From Telopea speciosissima (lineage: Eukaryota; Streptophyta; Magnoliopsida; Proteales; Proteaceae): 64,000 bases of DNA. Shown piece by piece: positions 33,376 to 46,481 of the stretch. The position numbers and the translations under genes are program-made. The stretch's first letter is position 1. Each line of letters opens with the position of its first letter. Below the pieces are notes generated by a model that saw only the letters and a program-made list of their open reading frames with translations, did not search any database and was not told the origin of the DNA. The stretch covers positions 6,771,307-6,835,306 of the forward strand of contig NC_057920.1 of assembly GCF_018873765.1 (NCBI RefSeq). The letters run 5' to 3'.

Positions 33376-35258
33376 GCTCTGAACAGGGTTAGATATTGTC
33401 CAAGGGTTTTTTTTGTTTCCCCCTGTACTTAAGATCATCTAGACTAATCTGTCTGTTCTTCTTCCCTTTGATAATTCTAGGGACCTGGGATTTGGTCTTC
33501 ATAATTTCATTTTATTGTAGCTTTTCTGAGGATGGGTGTCTTATGTATCTGTAATTCTTACAAAGGATGACTGATGATCACCGCCTTATTAACCATAGTG
33601 AAATAATGTAAATGGCATTTATATAAATATTTGTATATTGAAAAGGGGTGAGTGAGAGGAGAGAGAGAGAGAGAGAGAGAGAGGGTGTGTCATTGGCTGA
33701 AAGAGGAGTTCTGTTAGAAGCTGTACAATGATGGAATAATTGTGGTAATCTGTGTTAAAAGACTTTTCATGACCTATCTGTGTTAAAAGACTTATTTTCT
33801 GTGAAGTCTGCATTCTGGAATCTGGGTTGCTGCCCTGTTTGAATCGAAGCTTTATGGCTGTGGTGGACGCCAAAAGGTAACTTATAACAAATCGAGTGAA
33901 GTTAAATGGGGGTAGGAGGGGTTGGGGAAGCATACACATAGTTTGATATAGGAAGGGAAGGGATATGAAATTGAATAAAACTAATGAAAGAAAAGTGGGA
34001 AATTTTTTTTGTTAGAGATAAAATGAAGTGAAATGAGATGAAAGGAATTATAGAAGAGGTTTTCGATTTGGATTTTGATGTGAAATCATTATATGTGAGA
34101 TCCATGAGCAACAGAAAGGTGGTGAAAATGATTTTCAGAAAGCTTCCATTAGAAAGTCACGGAAAATGATCAAATTCTGTTTCAATGGATGGATGGTGTT
34201 GGTCATTTCGACACCTACGAATTTTTGCCGTACAACCACTTGGCACGGCCAAGTAGTGATCTCTGCCCAGATAACTGCTTTCATTGGTGGCACCTATGCT
34301 GCTGCAAGGGCTACACGACCCGGTGGTGATCTCCAGCCCAAATAAAAATTACTTCTATGCAAATTTTATCAGATGTTTCGGGACAAAAATACTTCTATTA
34401 TTTCCATTTTAAGTCCAAAGGTTTTATGGGTGACTTCCTCCATGCGATATCTATCGGTGATCTACCATGAGAGTGTGATGTGACAATTTCATCCATTGGA
34501 TCCATTGGATATCTAGAGAAGGTTTAGATTGATCATGTGCAAATTTAATCATATACTTTGCCATGCATTTATATTATTCCCTTGTAGCTCAGGCCTTGGT
34601 GTGCATCCTCTTGGCAGTTCTATATTTTTCAATGTTTTATTTTGCCACATGGTTAATTTTGGTTGACTTGAAACTTGACATGCGAGTAGGGGACCTTTTA
34701 AGTGTTACCTGTCCACAAAATTTCAGCCCCATCTGATGATGGCAACCCTAATGCAGTTTGTCTTTCCTTCCCTTGTACCCCCTACATGTATGGGATGCAG
34801 GTCAGGTTGAATACTTGAATTCATCCTAAACTTTGTCCCCTGATCCTGCATATGTTTACCAGAGTTACTCCTTGTTCGACCCCTACTCTACATAAGACTA
34901 GCTGGAGTCATATATGTTACATGACATATCTTACTCTCAATCCATTTCTACTCTGTTCTTTCTAGAAATTGAAATACTCTTCAAGTTCCTCAGGTATCAT
35001 TCAAAATCATCACCGAAGTGTTGGATCCTACATCAGCTGTGAATGGAATCCTCATTCCATTCATATACCAGGTAGTACATCCACTTACCAAACAGGTCTT
35101 TTGAGATGGAAATCTAACAGAGGATTTCATCACACTAGGGGTCTAAAGAATCTGATTTCATGCCCGTTTGGCATCAGAAGTTTTGATGAGAACTGAGACA
35201 CAACCTGTGGGTAATTCGGATATGCATCAAATTGGATTAGAATAAATGAGTACTACCG
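33376..35258. other. Region between FRS-A and DGAT2, no gene
   Basis: Contains the FRS-A 3' untranslated region (left part) and a GA repeat at about 33656-33684. Between about 34080 and 35200 nothing gene-like has splice support. It is the tail-to-tail boundary between FRS-A (+) and DGAT2 (-). Confidence 0.4.
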
Positions 35259-35426
35259 TATTTCTTCTGATTCAATGTATCAATTGTTACATACAAATAC
35301 AGGCAGATGACCATAAAGGCTTGGAAACACACAGAAAGGCTTGTATTTCTTCTGATTCAATGTATCAATTGTTACATACAAATACAGGCAGAAGACCATA
35401 AAGACATGGAAACACAGAGAAAGACT
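35259..35426. repeat. 84-bp tandem duplication in the DGAT2 3' untranslated region
   Basis: Units 35259-35342 and 35343-35426 share GTATTTCTTCTGATTCAATG, TATCAATTGTTACATACAAA and TACAGGCAGA-GACCATAAAG, differing at only a few positions. The second unit stops about five bases from the DGAT2 stop codon, so the whole array would be transcribed as its 3' leader-distal sequence. Confidence 0.8.
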
Positions 35427-35430
35427 TCGA

Positions 35431-38400
35431 TCAAAGAATTTTCAACTGGAGATCAGCTTGACCAACCCTAGCTTTGTGCTTTTCAAAGAGCTCTTGCATG
35501 GCTTCAACAAACTTGCTGTGGATTTCATTGACCTGGCCAGATGATAAAAACAACATGAGATACTTCTAGTGTCTGCTCTGGTCAGTAGTGAATTTCTCTA
35601 GGGGATGACAAAAAAAAACTCAAGTCACTTGAGAGATGCTGATTTGAAGCAATATTGTGGATTTTAACTTTCCAAATCATGGCAACAGAACCATGCTTCA
35701 GCAGAATTTCTGTATCTGGCAGCAACATAGTCTTTGCTTTGTTGATTGAAGGATCAATACATAATGAAATAGGCTGATTGGATAAAGTAGGGACACACAT
35801 GCATCTAAGCAAGGTAGTATTTATATGCAACAAGAATAGGGTTTGAGTATTCATACCTCTTCCACTGTCGGTTGTGAATTTCTCTTGAGCTCAATCGGTT
35901 TACCCACCACAATATGCATGGGATGTTGAAATGGCACAGGTGTTCTACAAAAGTGAAGGAAATCAAATGAGAGATTGGATTCAGGGAACTTGTTTGTCAA
36001 GACACATGTATGGGACCAACTTGCCTGGGCTTTCTGCCCAGTTTCTCTTAATTTCTTCTATTTTCCATTTTTGTTTGCTTATTTAAAACTTTTAACTTCA
36101 ATAATAGCCATAGATGGGGAAGGGGAGAAGACAGGAGTACAATACAGGGCACGGTCACTGAGGCATGGGGAAGGCAGCAGATGCAGGCACTCCAACTGGA
36201 GGTTTTGCCCTCAAATGGGCAATCAGCATTGCCGTCATCATCCTCTAAATTGCAAGAAATGGGGTGACTATAAAAAAACTGCAAGCTTCAGTCATCCGAT
36301 GAGCTTAAACAATGCAACGTTGTAACATACTACAGACTAATATCAAAATGCATGATGGGCAGTACCCGAATATGCTTACTTTTCCTCGTAACATCTGAAC
36401 TTACTAGAGTGGCAGAACCAATGTCTTCAATCATCAATTAAAAGATGGTACAAGAAAAAATTTGACAAAGAGAGAAGAGAAAAGTTTGGATTAACACATT
36501 CATACCCAAAAATTCCCCAGAAGACAACTGGGGTGAACTTGATAGCTCTAGCAAGTTGCTGAATCAACTTCCCACTGGGCTTCCACCACTTGTAAACATT
36601 TGACTGCACTTGCATAGTTGACAACAAAAGCAAGATATATTATTCCATATGTAGGAAACAAATGCAAATTCAAATCCTCAACAGTCTCCAGCACCTTTAG
36701 ATACAATGACAAGATAAATTGTTTTAAGTACACAAGGACATCGAGAATGCCCTTGTGCATAAACCATAAACAGAGATTGACACATGTTACTGTGGAGAAA
36801 AATGAGTGGAATCTTCTTATTGGTACAGCAAAATTATGGCCTACATAACCACATAATATGTGAAGCAACCAAAAACTATTAAGGTCACATACTGAAACAA
36901 CAGAAAATCATAAGATGGTCTAGTTGTACAAAAAAATGGAAGTTCTGGTGAAGTATCTCAAACATGAGAATTGGGATGATGCTATATGCAAATCATAAAA
37001 CAAATGGCCAAAACAGGAGAACATGAAAAGAACTGAAGCACCCCATGCACCTTAGATTAGAAGTCCATACCTGACCAAAGCAAAAAACTGGAACCAGAGG
37101 TCGTCCTGTCTCCATAGCTATGCGAACAAATCCTTTTCTTTTGTTAAGGTAGGCAATCTATAAAATAATCAAACAAAACCCAAAGATAATAATTGTTAAT
37201 AAGTGTAAACCAACATTAAATAGACAAAGGCTTGACGCTGTAGCTCAGGTAAATGTTTTGTCCTAGCCATTAGTTGATAAGACTGATTCCAGCTCATCCG
37301 TAACAAGAAAGGGTGAGATTGTTCGAAAAACATAACCCACCATCTAGGGTCTACTGTTAATGGGAAAAAGTGGACAAGTAATTGTCTTTCATTCACGGAC
37401 AAGTAGGCAAAGAAAGGGAAAACCAAATAAAGTCTTGATTAATCACCAAATGAAGGTTTAATCAAGGAAGCTCACAGTGCTCAAAGTCAAAGGTCACAAG
37501 GGAGCAACAAAGCAAGTGTTCAGAGGTCTACCCAGTTGGGAAATTATATATATATATTTTAAAATTTTTATGAAGTAAATTATAGGTTTTGGTTTTGAGG
37601 TTTGTATACAGGCAACAATTTGTTGTGCCATTCCAGCTTTGGTCACTTTGGGAGAATGCTTCTTGGGAGACAGAGAGAATCTCCAGCACCAATAATAGAA
37701 GGTTTGGACTATGCAGTTACTGTTGAAGAGGGGCTGGCACCTGATGCAGTAGCAAACACTTAGTTGCCACCATGAAAACACATTTGAGTCTGAGGGCTGC
37801 CATTTTGTGCCAACATCCTGAGGCTAGGACCTATTCAGTCCACCGCTACAAGGACCCTATGAAAGCGGGACCAATCCAGGGTTATGGCCCTTTTTGATAA
37901 CTATAGGAAGCTCCTTGGGCTTGACTTTGTCAATCACATGATTTAGTGTTCAAGAAGTCATATTTACAGATTTTACTCTCAAGAGTTTGAATATTTTCGG
38001 ATAGCTTGTTTCGAGAAAAGATTTTAAAATTTTAGAGTTTATGTTATTTTTAACAGTTCGGAAATTTAAGGATAGCTGGGTTGTACAGCATTGAAATCTC
38101 AGAAGAAACACTTCAATCAGGAAAAACAAACTTATTATAGAACTTGATAGAGGAGGTAAACTAGAAATTCACTATAAATTGCAGCTCTAGGATTGTTATG
38201 AATAGAAATTTCGGTATCTCAAAATGTAAGAACATTTAATTCAAATAAAAACAAAAGGAGTGCAAGAGATACAAACAGACCTCAGAACCATGTTTCATAA
38301 GAAATGTCTCCTGCACCCCACCTGGGACTACAATGCAACTATAGCCAGCTTTCAAAAGTGACGTAAAATTCTTCCTTGTTGCAGGTGTAAGTCCCAGCCA

Positions 38401-40296
38401 TGTCCATATGTGCCTCACAAAAGGTGTATAGAACACCTGATCAATGATTGATAAGTGTTAATAGAGAAGGAAAAAGCTCCTCAATACTTACAGAAATTGA
38501 GTGCAGTGAATCTTACAGCGCTGCTAGCCAGGACTTTCATCTTTGGTAGAGGCATGAAACCCGTGAGGTCGGCAAGAGAAACAACACCAATTGGTAAAAC
38601 TGAATGTGGCTCGTAACCAAAGACTGCATAAAGTATACAGTCCAGTCATTGATTGATCAAAAGAAGTGAAAGGTAAAGCATTATGGCGAGCATTTAATGA
38701 GAACTTGGCTGTAGCCAAGACAAACCTTACTATGTAATTTTGAAGCAAAGTTAAATAATGACATATAAGCCTAACCGACTCAAAATGTGTAACATAATAC
38801 AATTGAAGTGAGAGGCATGCTTTTAGACAATAACAATATGGTCCTTAAAATCAACTACAGAAGTTAGCAAAAGTTCTTTGCTTCCATATTCCAGTTTGGT
38901 ACAACTATCAAACTCTTTCTTCTTGAAGGTGTATATTACTGGACTTTCATGAACATACAGTGGGGTTACCCCTATCTCTTTCTCTTCTCATTCATTTTCT
39001 ACCTACCCTTTTTTTACTTTAAAACCCTTCTCTTTTCCTTTTTCTTGTTTCTTTCTCTTCTTAACAACCCCACCAACACTGTACCAAACTCTAGTTGAAC
39101 GCCACCCTTCCTACTACTCTTGTACTTGCCCAAAAGAATAAACATTTAGATCTGTTTCCCTTTCTCATCTCTCCCAGGAATCCCAAAGCAGGAGCCTTCT
39201 TATCACATCACACCCCCCCCCCCACCCCCACCCCCACACGCTTAACGCGATTCTCTAATTCTCACAAAACTAAGATTTTTGTGAGAGATCTGGCATAACA
39301 CTGTACTTATTTTCTGGACAGAAACGGTGACATAATTTTGTGCTAAATAGAGATCAATCTTGGTACAGAACCAGTGTCTACCCAGTACCCACCAAAGGCA
39401 CTGCAACTCAACTGACAGTAGAATTGGTAGTGATAAGATTTGCAGCATACTAAATCAAAACCCATGAATACTTGGCTTAGTAGCTCAGTAATCAGAGAAT
39501 ACATAAAGCCCACAAATACTTGACTCAGTAATCAGATTCAGAATACGTTTGTAAGGACCTTAATACCATGCCCTGCTCTTAACCTTGAGGATAGGAGGAA
39601 TGTCAGGCAAGTTCAATGCCCAGTAAAGGATAACCCAAGGAGGTTGACTTGATGCTTACCATAAGCTTGATCTGGGTTAAATGCCTTCATGTCCTCCACA
39701 TGAAGAGTCACCGGGAAGTAACCACAGACGTGCTTACAAATAAACCTGAAAAAAAAAAAATCCCACAAGAGAAGGGCGAGAAACCAGAGCTTTTAATGGA
39801 ATCAAATCAAACATGTAAATAGAAAAGGTAATGGAACAGAATGACCAAAGAGGAAAGATGGTTGAAGGGGAGGTGGGCTGGACGGTACCTGGCTAATCTT
39901 CGTCCGGGTTTGCTCTTCTCGTCAATTGGAATCACCATCAGCAATACCAGAAGTCCCAAAACCCTGAAAAGGTGGAACAAATCGAAGGTGGGCAAAACCG
40001 TAATAAGGAAACAGAAAATGTTGAAATGAGAAAAAAGGGTCAAGCGGGAAAAGAAAAATGGGTGTATCGGAGAAGAGCAGAGAAAATATTACGAACGTGA
40101 AAGTCAGAGACTTTGGAAGGAAGAGAAGGGCCATTATGACCAGTGCAACATTGAAATGGATACCCCCCAACCATATGGCTAGGGCTATTATCTCGCTCAA
40201 CCCCGAGGTTGGTTTCGCCCGGATCACAGTCAATTCATCATCCCGGGCGTTGACGGAGGAAGAGAAGGACTCATGGTTGCCATTAATCTGCTCCAT
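35431..40296 (-). CDS. DGAT2: Diacylglycerol O-acyltransferase 2
   Basis: Nine exons on the minus strand: 40296-40097, 39963-39889, 39745-39660, 38623-38517, 38436-38281, 37157-37071, 36603-36506, 35944-35857, 35532-35431. Total 999 nt, 332 aa, the usual plant length. The enzyme makes triacylglycerol from diacylglycerol and acyl-CoA in the ER membrane. Visible: an N-terminal hydrophobic hairpin (about 36-80), [14 protein letters not shown], the plant active-site block YEPHS at 124-128, [17 protein letters not shown] at 164-180, PGGVQE at 194-199, [17 protein letters not shown] and a C-terminal QLKIL. The first donor is AC|GTTCGT: this weak site, not the better-looking GTAATA six bases on, is the one that keeps frame with exon 2 and the family spacing. 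The 3' UTR carries an 84-bp duplication. Confidence 0.95.
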
Positions 40297-40700
40297 CGCA
40301 CATCTAAAAAAATTTAGAAGCAGAGAGTAAAGTTACACCAGAGCCCCCCTTACAGAGAATTTGGCACTTGGAGAAGACTTGAGAAGGATTGCGAAAGTTC
40401 CGCTTTCTTTATGCACTCCCCCTCTCTCTCTCTCCTTCACACTTCATTTGAGCATTTGAGCAGAGGAGGGGTAAGAAATAAGAACAAGAGAAGATGGTGG
40501 GCCTACAATCAATCTACTGCAAATATATAGAAAACCCCGCTTCGTGGATCGTGATGGAATATTGAATTGGTAGTTGCACCCAACCCAAAAACAAAAAAAA
40601 ATAAAATTTTGAACAGTTTTTGCAGAGGATGCTTGGTTTTCCAAGTTGGTCATATTTTTGTTTGGGGCTTTGCGAGTTTGCGTATACGATTTTCCATGGT
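40297..40700 (-). promoter_or_regulatory. DGAT2 5' leader and core promoter
   Basis: On the minus strand a TATA-like CTATATATTTG lies at about 40532-40522, roughly 225 nt before the ATG. The leader between them contains a GA-rich run (CTCTCTCTCTCT on the plus strand at about 40420-40433). Confidence 0.45.
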
Positions 40701-41278
40701 TGACTTACTGTGTGCGTGTGAGAGAGAGAGAGCGAGCCACAGCTACTCGCCTGAACCCATCATTTTCTATATCACAACGTAGAAGACGACAAAGCACTCC
40801 AACTTCTCAATGGGTTGAGATGGTCCATCGAAGTCAACCCATTCCGGTCCGACCTCTGGGGTTTGTCCCGTTTGGGATGGTTAACCCGCTAATTGTTGTG
40901 CCATGGGTGAAAATTTTCCAACTGGTGGTTGAGGTCATGAACCTCAGTCAGGGTATAAAAGCTCGAAATCCCCTGATTGATTGAACCGGCTAATTTAAAT
41001 TGGAATTGATCAAGCTTGCACTATCCAATGCATTTTTAAAGTGCATCAAACGTTTATCTAAGTCTCAAGTGTGGTGCATCGTCTGATACACTTTAAAGGC
41101 ATACTGAGCAGTGCACCACATATTAGAGGATAAAAATTTATATTGATTCTGATCGATTCCAACTGAATCAGAACTGATTGAGACAATTGATTTTGCTAAA
41201 TTAGAAACCTTGGGCTTGGTATTATCTATAAGGTATTAAGGTTAGTCTTTTTTTATATGCTCAGACAAACAAAAAAAG
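40701..41278. other. Intergenic sequence with GATTC-rich patch
   Basis: No gene. Around 41130-41215, GATTCTGATCGATTCC and TGAATCAGAACTGATTG form a worn inverted pair of the same word type as the TTTTAAAA foldback group. Around 41005-41120, TGCACTATCCAATGCA and GTGCACCACAT-type words recur. Confidence 0.35.
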
Positions 41279-41545
41279 GTATACAACAAGAAGTCAACAA
41301 CTCAGTCTTATCCCAATTAACTGGGGTTCTCCTCATGGATCCTTACTCTCCAATCAATTTTATTCGAGTTCATATTTGAAACAAATCCTAAGCTACACAT
41401 GTCTTTTGTCACCATTTCTCCTAAAATCATTTTAGGTTTGCCCCTGACTCTTTAGTTCCTTTAATCTGAATCAAATCACTCTTCCGTATTAGAGCATCCA
41501 AAGACCTCCACAATTATCTAGATTTAATGGTGGTCAAGAGATATA
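41279..41545 (-). mobile_element. RTE LINE 3' fragment, copy 2
   Basis: CAACAACTCAGTCTTATCCC, then ATGGATCCTTACTCTCCAAT, ATTTTAGGTTTGCCCCTGAC and GCATCCAAAGACCTCC follow the same order as in 10205-10600, with more divergence and no readable frame. Confidence 0.65.
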
Positions 41546-42609
41546 ATCTTTTTTTTTTTTTTTGGGTAAACGGTCGAGATATAATCAAACGATCAATTTT
41601 GGTCCCAAGGAGGTCAATTCTTAGAATTGTCTTGTTTACTAAACTGTCCAAAAACTAGGTTCAATCTGGTCTGGTTCTTGTACCTTATGGATTTAGGTTC
41701 TTAAAGTCATAAAACACTCAAATATATCTAAAATTTCTCAATTACTCATTCTTCATTAGTATTAAGTAATAATAATTAATTAAAAACATAATTGATAATC
41801 CTTAGTTTTTCTTTGTAATTATAAAATAATTCTTAAAAATAATTTAAGCCTGTTAAACGAGTCTTAACGGTTTCAGTTCTACTCAAAATCGACACCTTTA
41901 ACAATTACCAATTGGTTTAATAAACTTAATTAGATTAACATCTAATCTAATCTGTATTAGATAATTTAGATAAGTAGGTGCTTGCCATGTTAGTTTGAAT
42001 TTAGCTCATTTCCAGAGAGACGTGTGCCCAGGGTGCTGCCAAGGGGCATCTAGCAGTTGAACTGTGCCACACGCATGTCAATGCACACTTGGAGATATAT
42101 GCGATACAACCCAATAGCTGACAGCCCCATGGGCATTCCCTGCTCTTATTAGTTTATGCTGATACCGAGTTGTTAACTATATGATGCGGACTTTACAAAG
42201 AAAAAACCTAATTAATGCGGCGGAGCTTCCAATGTTAATAGCATTTTTTTTTGGCATTTGACTTCGAATGGACTCTTCTTAGCAATTGCCTCTCTCTCTC
42301 TATATGTACTCTATAGTCCAATTGAGTTGCAAGTCAATAACTACATATATTTATATCTTACAAGATATTTGAATCAATAACGTGCCATGCATTCTCATTA
42401 AAAAATAACGTTTGCCATACATATTTAAACCTGCCTCAGCCCCTCAGCCCCTCAGCCGATGCCAACAGCTTAACATGGCTTCTTCACTCACTTCACACGG
42501 CATCCACTCCAAGCTTGGCTCAAGCTCTAGTTTTTACGCTTTGCACACAAAGTCAATGGAGAGATTTGTTTTACTATCAATGGGGAATGGAGTTAAAGAC
42601 TATTACGGA
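41546..42609. other. AT-rich intergenic sequence
   Basis: No gene recognised. A frame at 42412-42675 has no recognisable domain and runs into a foldback element, so I do not call it. Confidence 0.4.
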
Positions 42610-42815
42610 CTTGGTTTTCTACTAAAAAAGCTCAGTAGTGCGACAATACTAGGTGGAGATGCTGACACATGGTAGCTTAGACATTCAACGATTCAAGTTC
42701 ATTGATTATGTTGAGTTCGAACTGTTAGATGTCCAAGCTGCCGCGTGTTGGCATCCCCACCTAGCACTACCACACTGCTGAGCTTTAGGAATTGAAGAGG
42801 ATAATAATCCCTTCT
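42610..42815. repeat. Foldback MITE family B, copy 3
   Basis: AAAGCTCAGTAGTGCGACAATACTAGGTGG on the left faces CCACCTAGCACTACCACACTGCTGAGCTTT on the right. The flanking inner arms GACACATGGTAGCTTAGACATTCAACG and CTGTTAGATGTCCAAGCTGCCGCGTG also pair. The right end continues GGAATTGAAGAGGATAAT, the family terminus. Confidence 0.75.
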
Positions 42816-44817
42816 AACTAACCTCGAAGGAATTGGTAGAACATACTTGAGAGAATACTTATAGAGAGATTGGAAGAATGAAAGCTTTTTCTACACAAGA
42901 ATGTTTGGATACAAGGTTGAAATGCTTTGTTTGCTTGCTTATCCTATAAAGAATGTCTACGATTGTTACAAGTGTCTTCTAGCTAATAGCTAGGAATATT
43001 CTAGTACAAAACACTAGAACCTTTTCATTTCCTTAGTGGAAGATTTTAGAAACCTCCTACTTCCTTAATTATATACAAGTGATGTCTGGACCTTTCTAAC
43101 TTCTAGGGGCTTCTCTACATGTGTATTGACTTCTACGCTTTGGTTGGAAGCTCTAGACACTAAAACTTTCTTAGTTCAATGGCCTAAGTACATGCGCTAG
43201 TAAGCTTGGCTTGTGGGCCTTTGGTGGCGGGTTGTGGGCTGCTCGTCCTCAAACCTCTTTTAGATTACAAAGAATGAACTATTGATACAAATTTATAGAA
43301 TAACCTATATAGACACACATTACCAAAATATCCATGTAACCTTAAAAAATTTCCTCAGGGGTTACTGCCTCCAAGCTCCCACCGCCAGCTTGTCAAAGCC
43401 CCAATAACAAAGATACCAAGCAAAGTGGGTAAATTTCTACAGCCATGTGGAAACTAGCCCACAAATGCAAGCACCGAAATACAAGACATCCTACCCCCAA
43501 TTGATCTAGTCGATCTAAATTAAAATCGACAGGAACTGATCCAGATCCCGATTCCTGATTTTTAAACCCTAAAAGTAAAAGAAGGCATCTTTAATAGTTG
43601 AGTCCCAAGTCCCAACCAATTGGAGTTCATCATCAATAATCAAATTTAAAAAGTGGATAAATTAGGAGTGACCAATTATAGTCTGGAGACTGGAGGTAAT
43701 GTTTACACTGCTAGGATCCAATAAAATCAACTTTAAGGGAAAAAAAATTCCCACCACGCGGCAAGAGTGGGAATTTCTCACTCTTTAATACCTTATAATC
43801 ACAATATCACATTCTATCTCTTCGGTCCCTACCAATATCAATGTCGATATCGATCGAGATTGGTTCGTATTGGTCTGGATCGGTTATGTTTTCCTAAAAA
43901 TGCATTTTAACCCTTTTCCGTATCAATCCATTGATATAGGATCAGCTAGGAATTGGTGATACCGATTCCTCAAACCATGGTCGGGAAACCCTTCCTTGAA
44001 CAGTAATTGAAGCGTTTTAGATTATACGTTTAAGGTAGTTACAGTTTCCCTGTCGTATTTTTTTGAACTTATACAATTTTAGGTACAAATGAACTCATGC
44101 TACAGTATTACATTGCAGTATGCTAGAAGTATGTATCAACCTACAAGTATTCGGCTCTCCTCCTGCCATGGTGGGAGCTGGAGGATCTGACCCAGCTAAA
44201 ACAGGGGGATCACGACTGGAGGAGAGCCAGGTCCCAATCTAACTCTACTAGCAATTGAATGAAATGTAGTTGTCTTCGTTTTATTAAGTTTCTTATTGTA
44301 GAAAGATTTGTATGAGAAAAACAGACCACATAACCCAACTGAGCAATCGCTATCAACTATCCATTGTTTCAAGAGGGATTGAATTGAAGCTATCACAGAG
44401 TCTTGCTTAGCAACCATATGTACCCAATTGAGTCTCTTCAAGCACCATGATGTTGGGCTACTTTGATGTATATGCGTCAAACAAAGCTACATGCAATGAG
44501 AATAAAATCGTAGGGGCTGGCCGTGGTCCCAGATAATATTCGGATTAAATAATCAAACACTATATGCAATGAGACCTAAGAGTGGTGGATATAAATTGAT
44601 CAAGAATGCTTATTGATCATATAAATGACTTAGCAGATATTGGTGCATGGTTTTATAGGGAGTAGGTTCCTTCTGACGCTTGTGTGGAGTTCTGAGTGAA
44701 GAGGGGGCTGGAAAAGACAATCCCATCCAGTAGAATAAGTATTTAGGACAATTCCTAAGGGGCAAATTACAATACTTTGAGTGGGGACGTGCAATTTCAA
44801 TTTTGAGCTAATGTTGT
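42816..44817. other. Intergenic, unclassified repeats
   Basis: The stretch 42830-43260 has the even texture of an old LTR or leader, but no defined ends. 43490-43575 and 43830-43985 contain GATCC/GGATC and CGATAT-rich words ending in TTTTTAAACCC. A small inverted pair, CGGCTCTCCTCC and GGAGGAGAGCC, brackets 44152-44232. No gene. Confidence 0.35.
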
Positions 44818-44987
44818 GAAAAAGTTCTCTGTCCGGGAGTGTGGCCTATGCTAGCACTCTCATGTGTCTATCTTTCTCCTCCTCAAAACAAGGGGGCAGA
44901 TGTATCTTTTCAAATGGCAAAGAGAGAGAGGTAGACTCATGGGAGTGCTCGATAAGCCACACTACCACACAGAAGAATCGTTTTCCC
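44818..44987. repeat. Foldback MITE family A, copy 2
   Basis: GTTCTCTGTCCGGGAGTGTGGCC on the left faces GCCACACTACCACACAGAAG on the right. The shared inner text TCATGTGTCTATC and AGGTAGACTCATGGGAGTGC matches copies at 17041-17205 and 48672-48811. Confidence 0.75.
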
Positions 44988-46095
44988 TTATTATATGTAT
45001 AAATCCTCTCAAGTCTCACCATATGAATACTCAATTTTTATGCTAAATCTAATGCTTTTGATAAACTTTCATTCCCATGGATAGTGTCATTATACATAGC
45101 TCTACAATCTGATCGACTTGGTCAATAGTCATAATCGTATACCTTAAAAAAAGGTCATAACCATGGTCAAGAGCCAACTTGACACGGACAAGTGAAACAA
45201 AAAGAATAAGTTTTTAGGGCAAAACTTGGTTAAGAGTCCTTGAGCTGTTCAGGTTTTATAAAGACGTTGCACCAACTAGCTAATACAAATAATTAGTTCA
45301 AACTAAAGACTAAATTTGACCAACCGGCTAATAGAAATAATGTAAACGATCAATACATTGTATAATGTATAAAAAATAATAACCATGGTCATGATGAGGG
45401 GGGTTGGGAGTGTTTGCACCAAAAAAAGAAGGGAAAATTTCTTAGATCCGCTAGATTTCAACGAAAATTAAAAGATAAGTAGGTTTTAAATTTGTTTTAT
45501 ATTCATTATTTTCTATTTTACAAAGATTTATTAATCTTGAAAGTTGGATGATACTCATGCAACGGAAGAATAAAATAAAAGCAAATTTCCAAAATTGTTA
45601 TCTTCTTGGGGATGTATCACAGGCTAGGGGTTTCAAATCAAAGCATGGGTATCTGCAACTAAGAGGCAGCACTAGATCGTCGAAAGAAGAGTCAAGGGGT
45701 GCGAAGATCATCTGCTTTTTTAATTAGCTTTTGGTTACGCTACCTACTCCTTTTGTAAAAGGCTTTGGGGATTGGATCGCACTCGAGAAAGAGTCTACTT
45801 CAAGGCTACCAGGAGGATTACGCTTTGCAGGTGGGCACCACTATTCATCATGTCAAGATGAAATTTTTGTTTGTTTTCGAAGGCGATCAAAAAGATTCGA
45901 CTGTTTTAAAAATTGTAAAATCTGATCAAAATGCACCGTGATTGTAGGGGTAGAAATCAAAGCTCTTATTGCCCTCTCAAAAAGAAAAATGAAAACAAAA
46001 CTATAATGACGAGTCTAAAGGGAAATACACCTTAATTGTTGGAATAGAAAACAATAGAAACATATAAGAAAAAACAAAACATAAAAAAAGAGGAT
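44988..46095. other. Intergenic AT-rich sequence
   Basis: No gene recognised. Confidence 0.4.
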
Positions 46096-46235
46096 GGTTC
46101 ACCCACATACTAGGGTTCACAAACCCATCCTAGGGTTTGGTATGTTCTAAATGCCCTCCTGATACCTATTCTCGCCCTCTTCAGCCCTACAGTGAATGGG
46201 ATCAGCGTAGGTGGAAAGAAACTCAGTTAAGAAAA
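46096..46235 (-). repeat. Dispersed repeat family C, copy 3 (inverted)
   Basis: The reverse complement follows 3383-3500: a GAGTTTC...CCACC start, ATCCCATTCAC, GAGGGCGAGAATAGGTATCA, GGAGGGCATTTAGAAC, CCTAGGATGGGTTTGTGAACC. Confidence 0.45.
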
Positions 46236-46481
46236 AAAAAAAAGAAAACAAAAAACAAGAGTGAGAGTAATAGTAAAAAAAAAAAAAAGTAGAGAAAAAG
46301 GTGCGCGCCCCTCCCTCCTATTTTCCCATAGTGGTTTAAAGCAAAATTTTGGGGTAATTTTGAAATTTACTTTTTTTTATTCTTGTGTAACATGAGTACT
46401 AGCCAACTTTGGGGATTGAATGCATTTTTTAAAATGGAAAATAATGGATGTAAAACAAATTTGAAACCTATTTATTTCTAA

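Noticed and set aside
42412-42675. 87-codon frame MPYIFKPASAPQPLS...
   Set aside because: No recognisable domain and it ends inside a foldback element.
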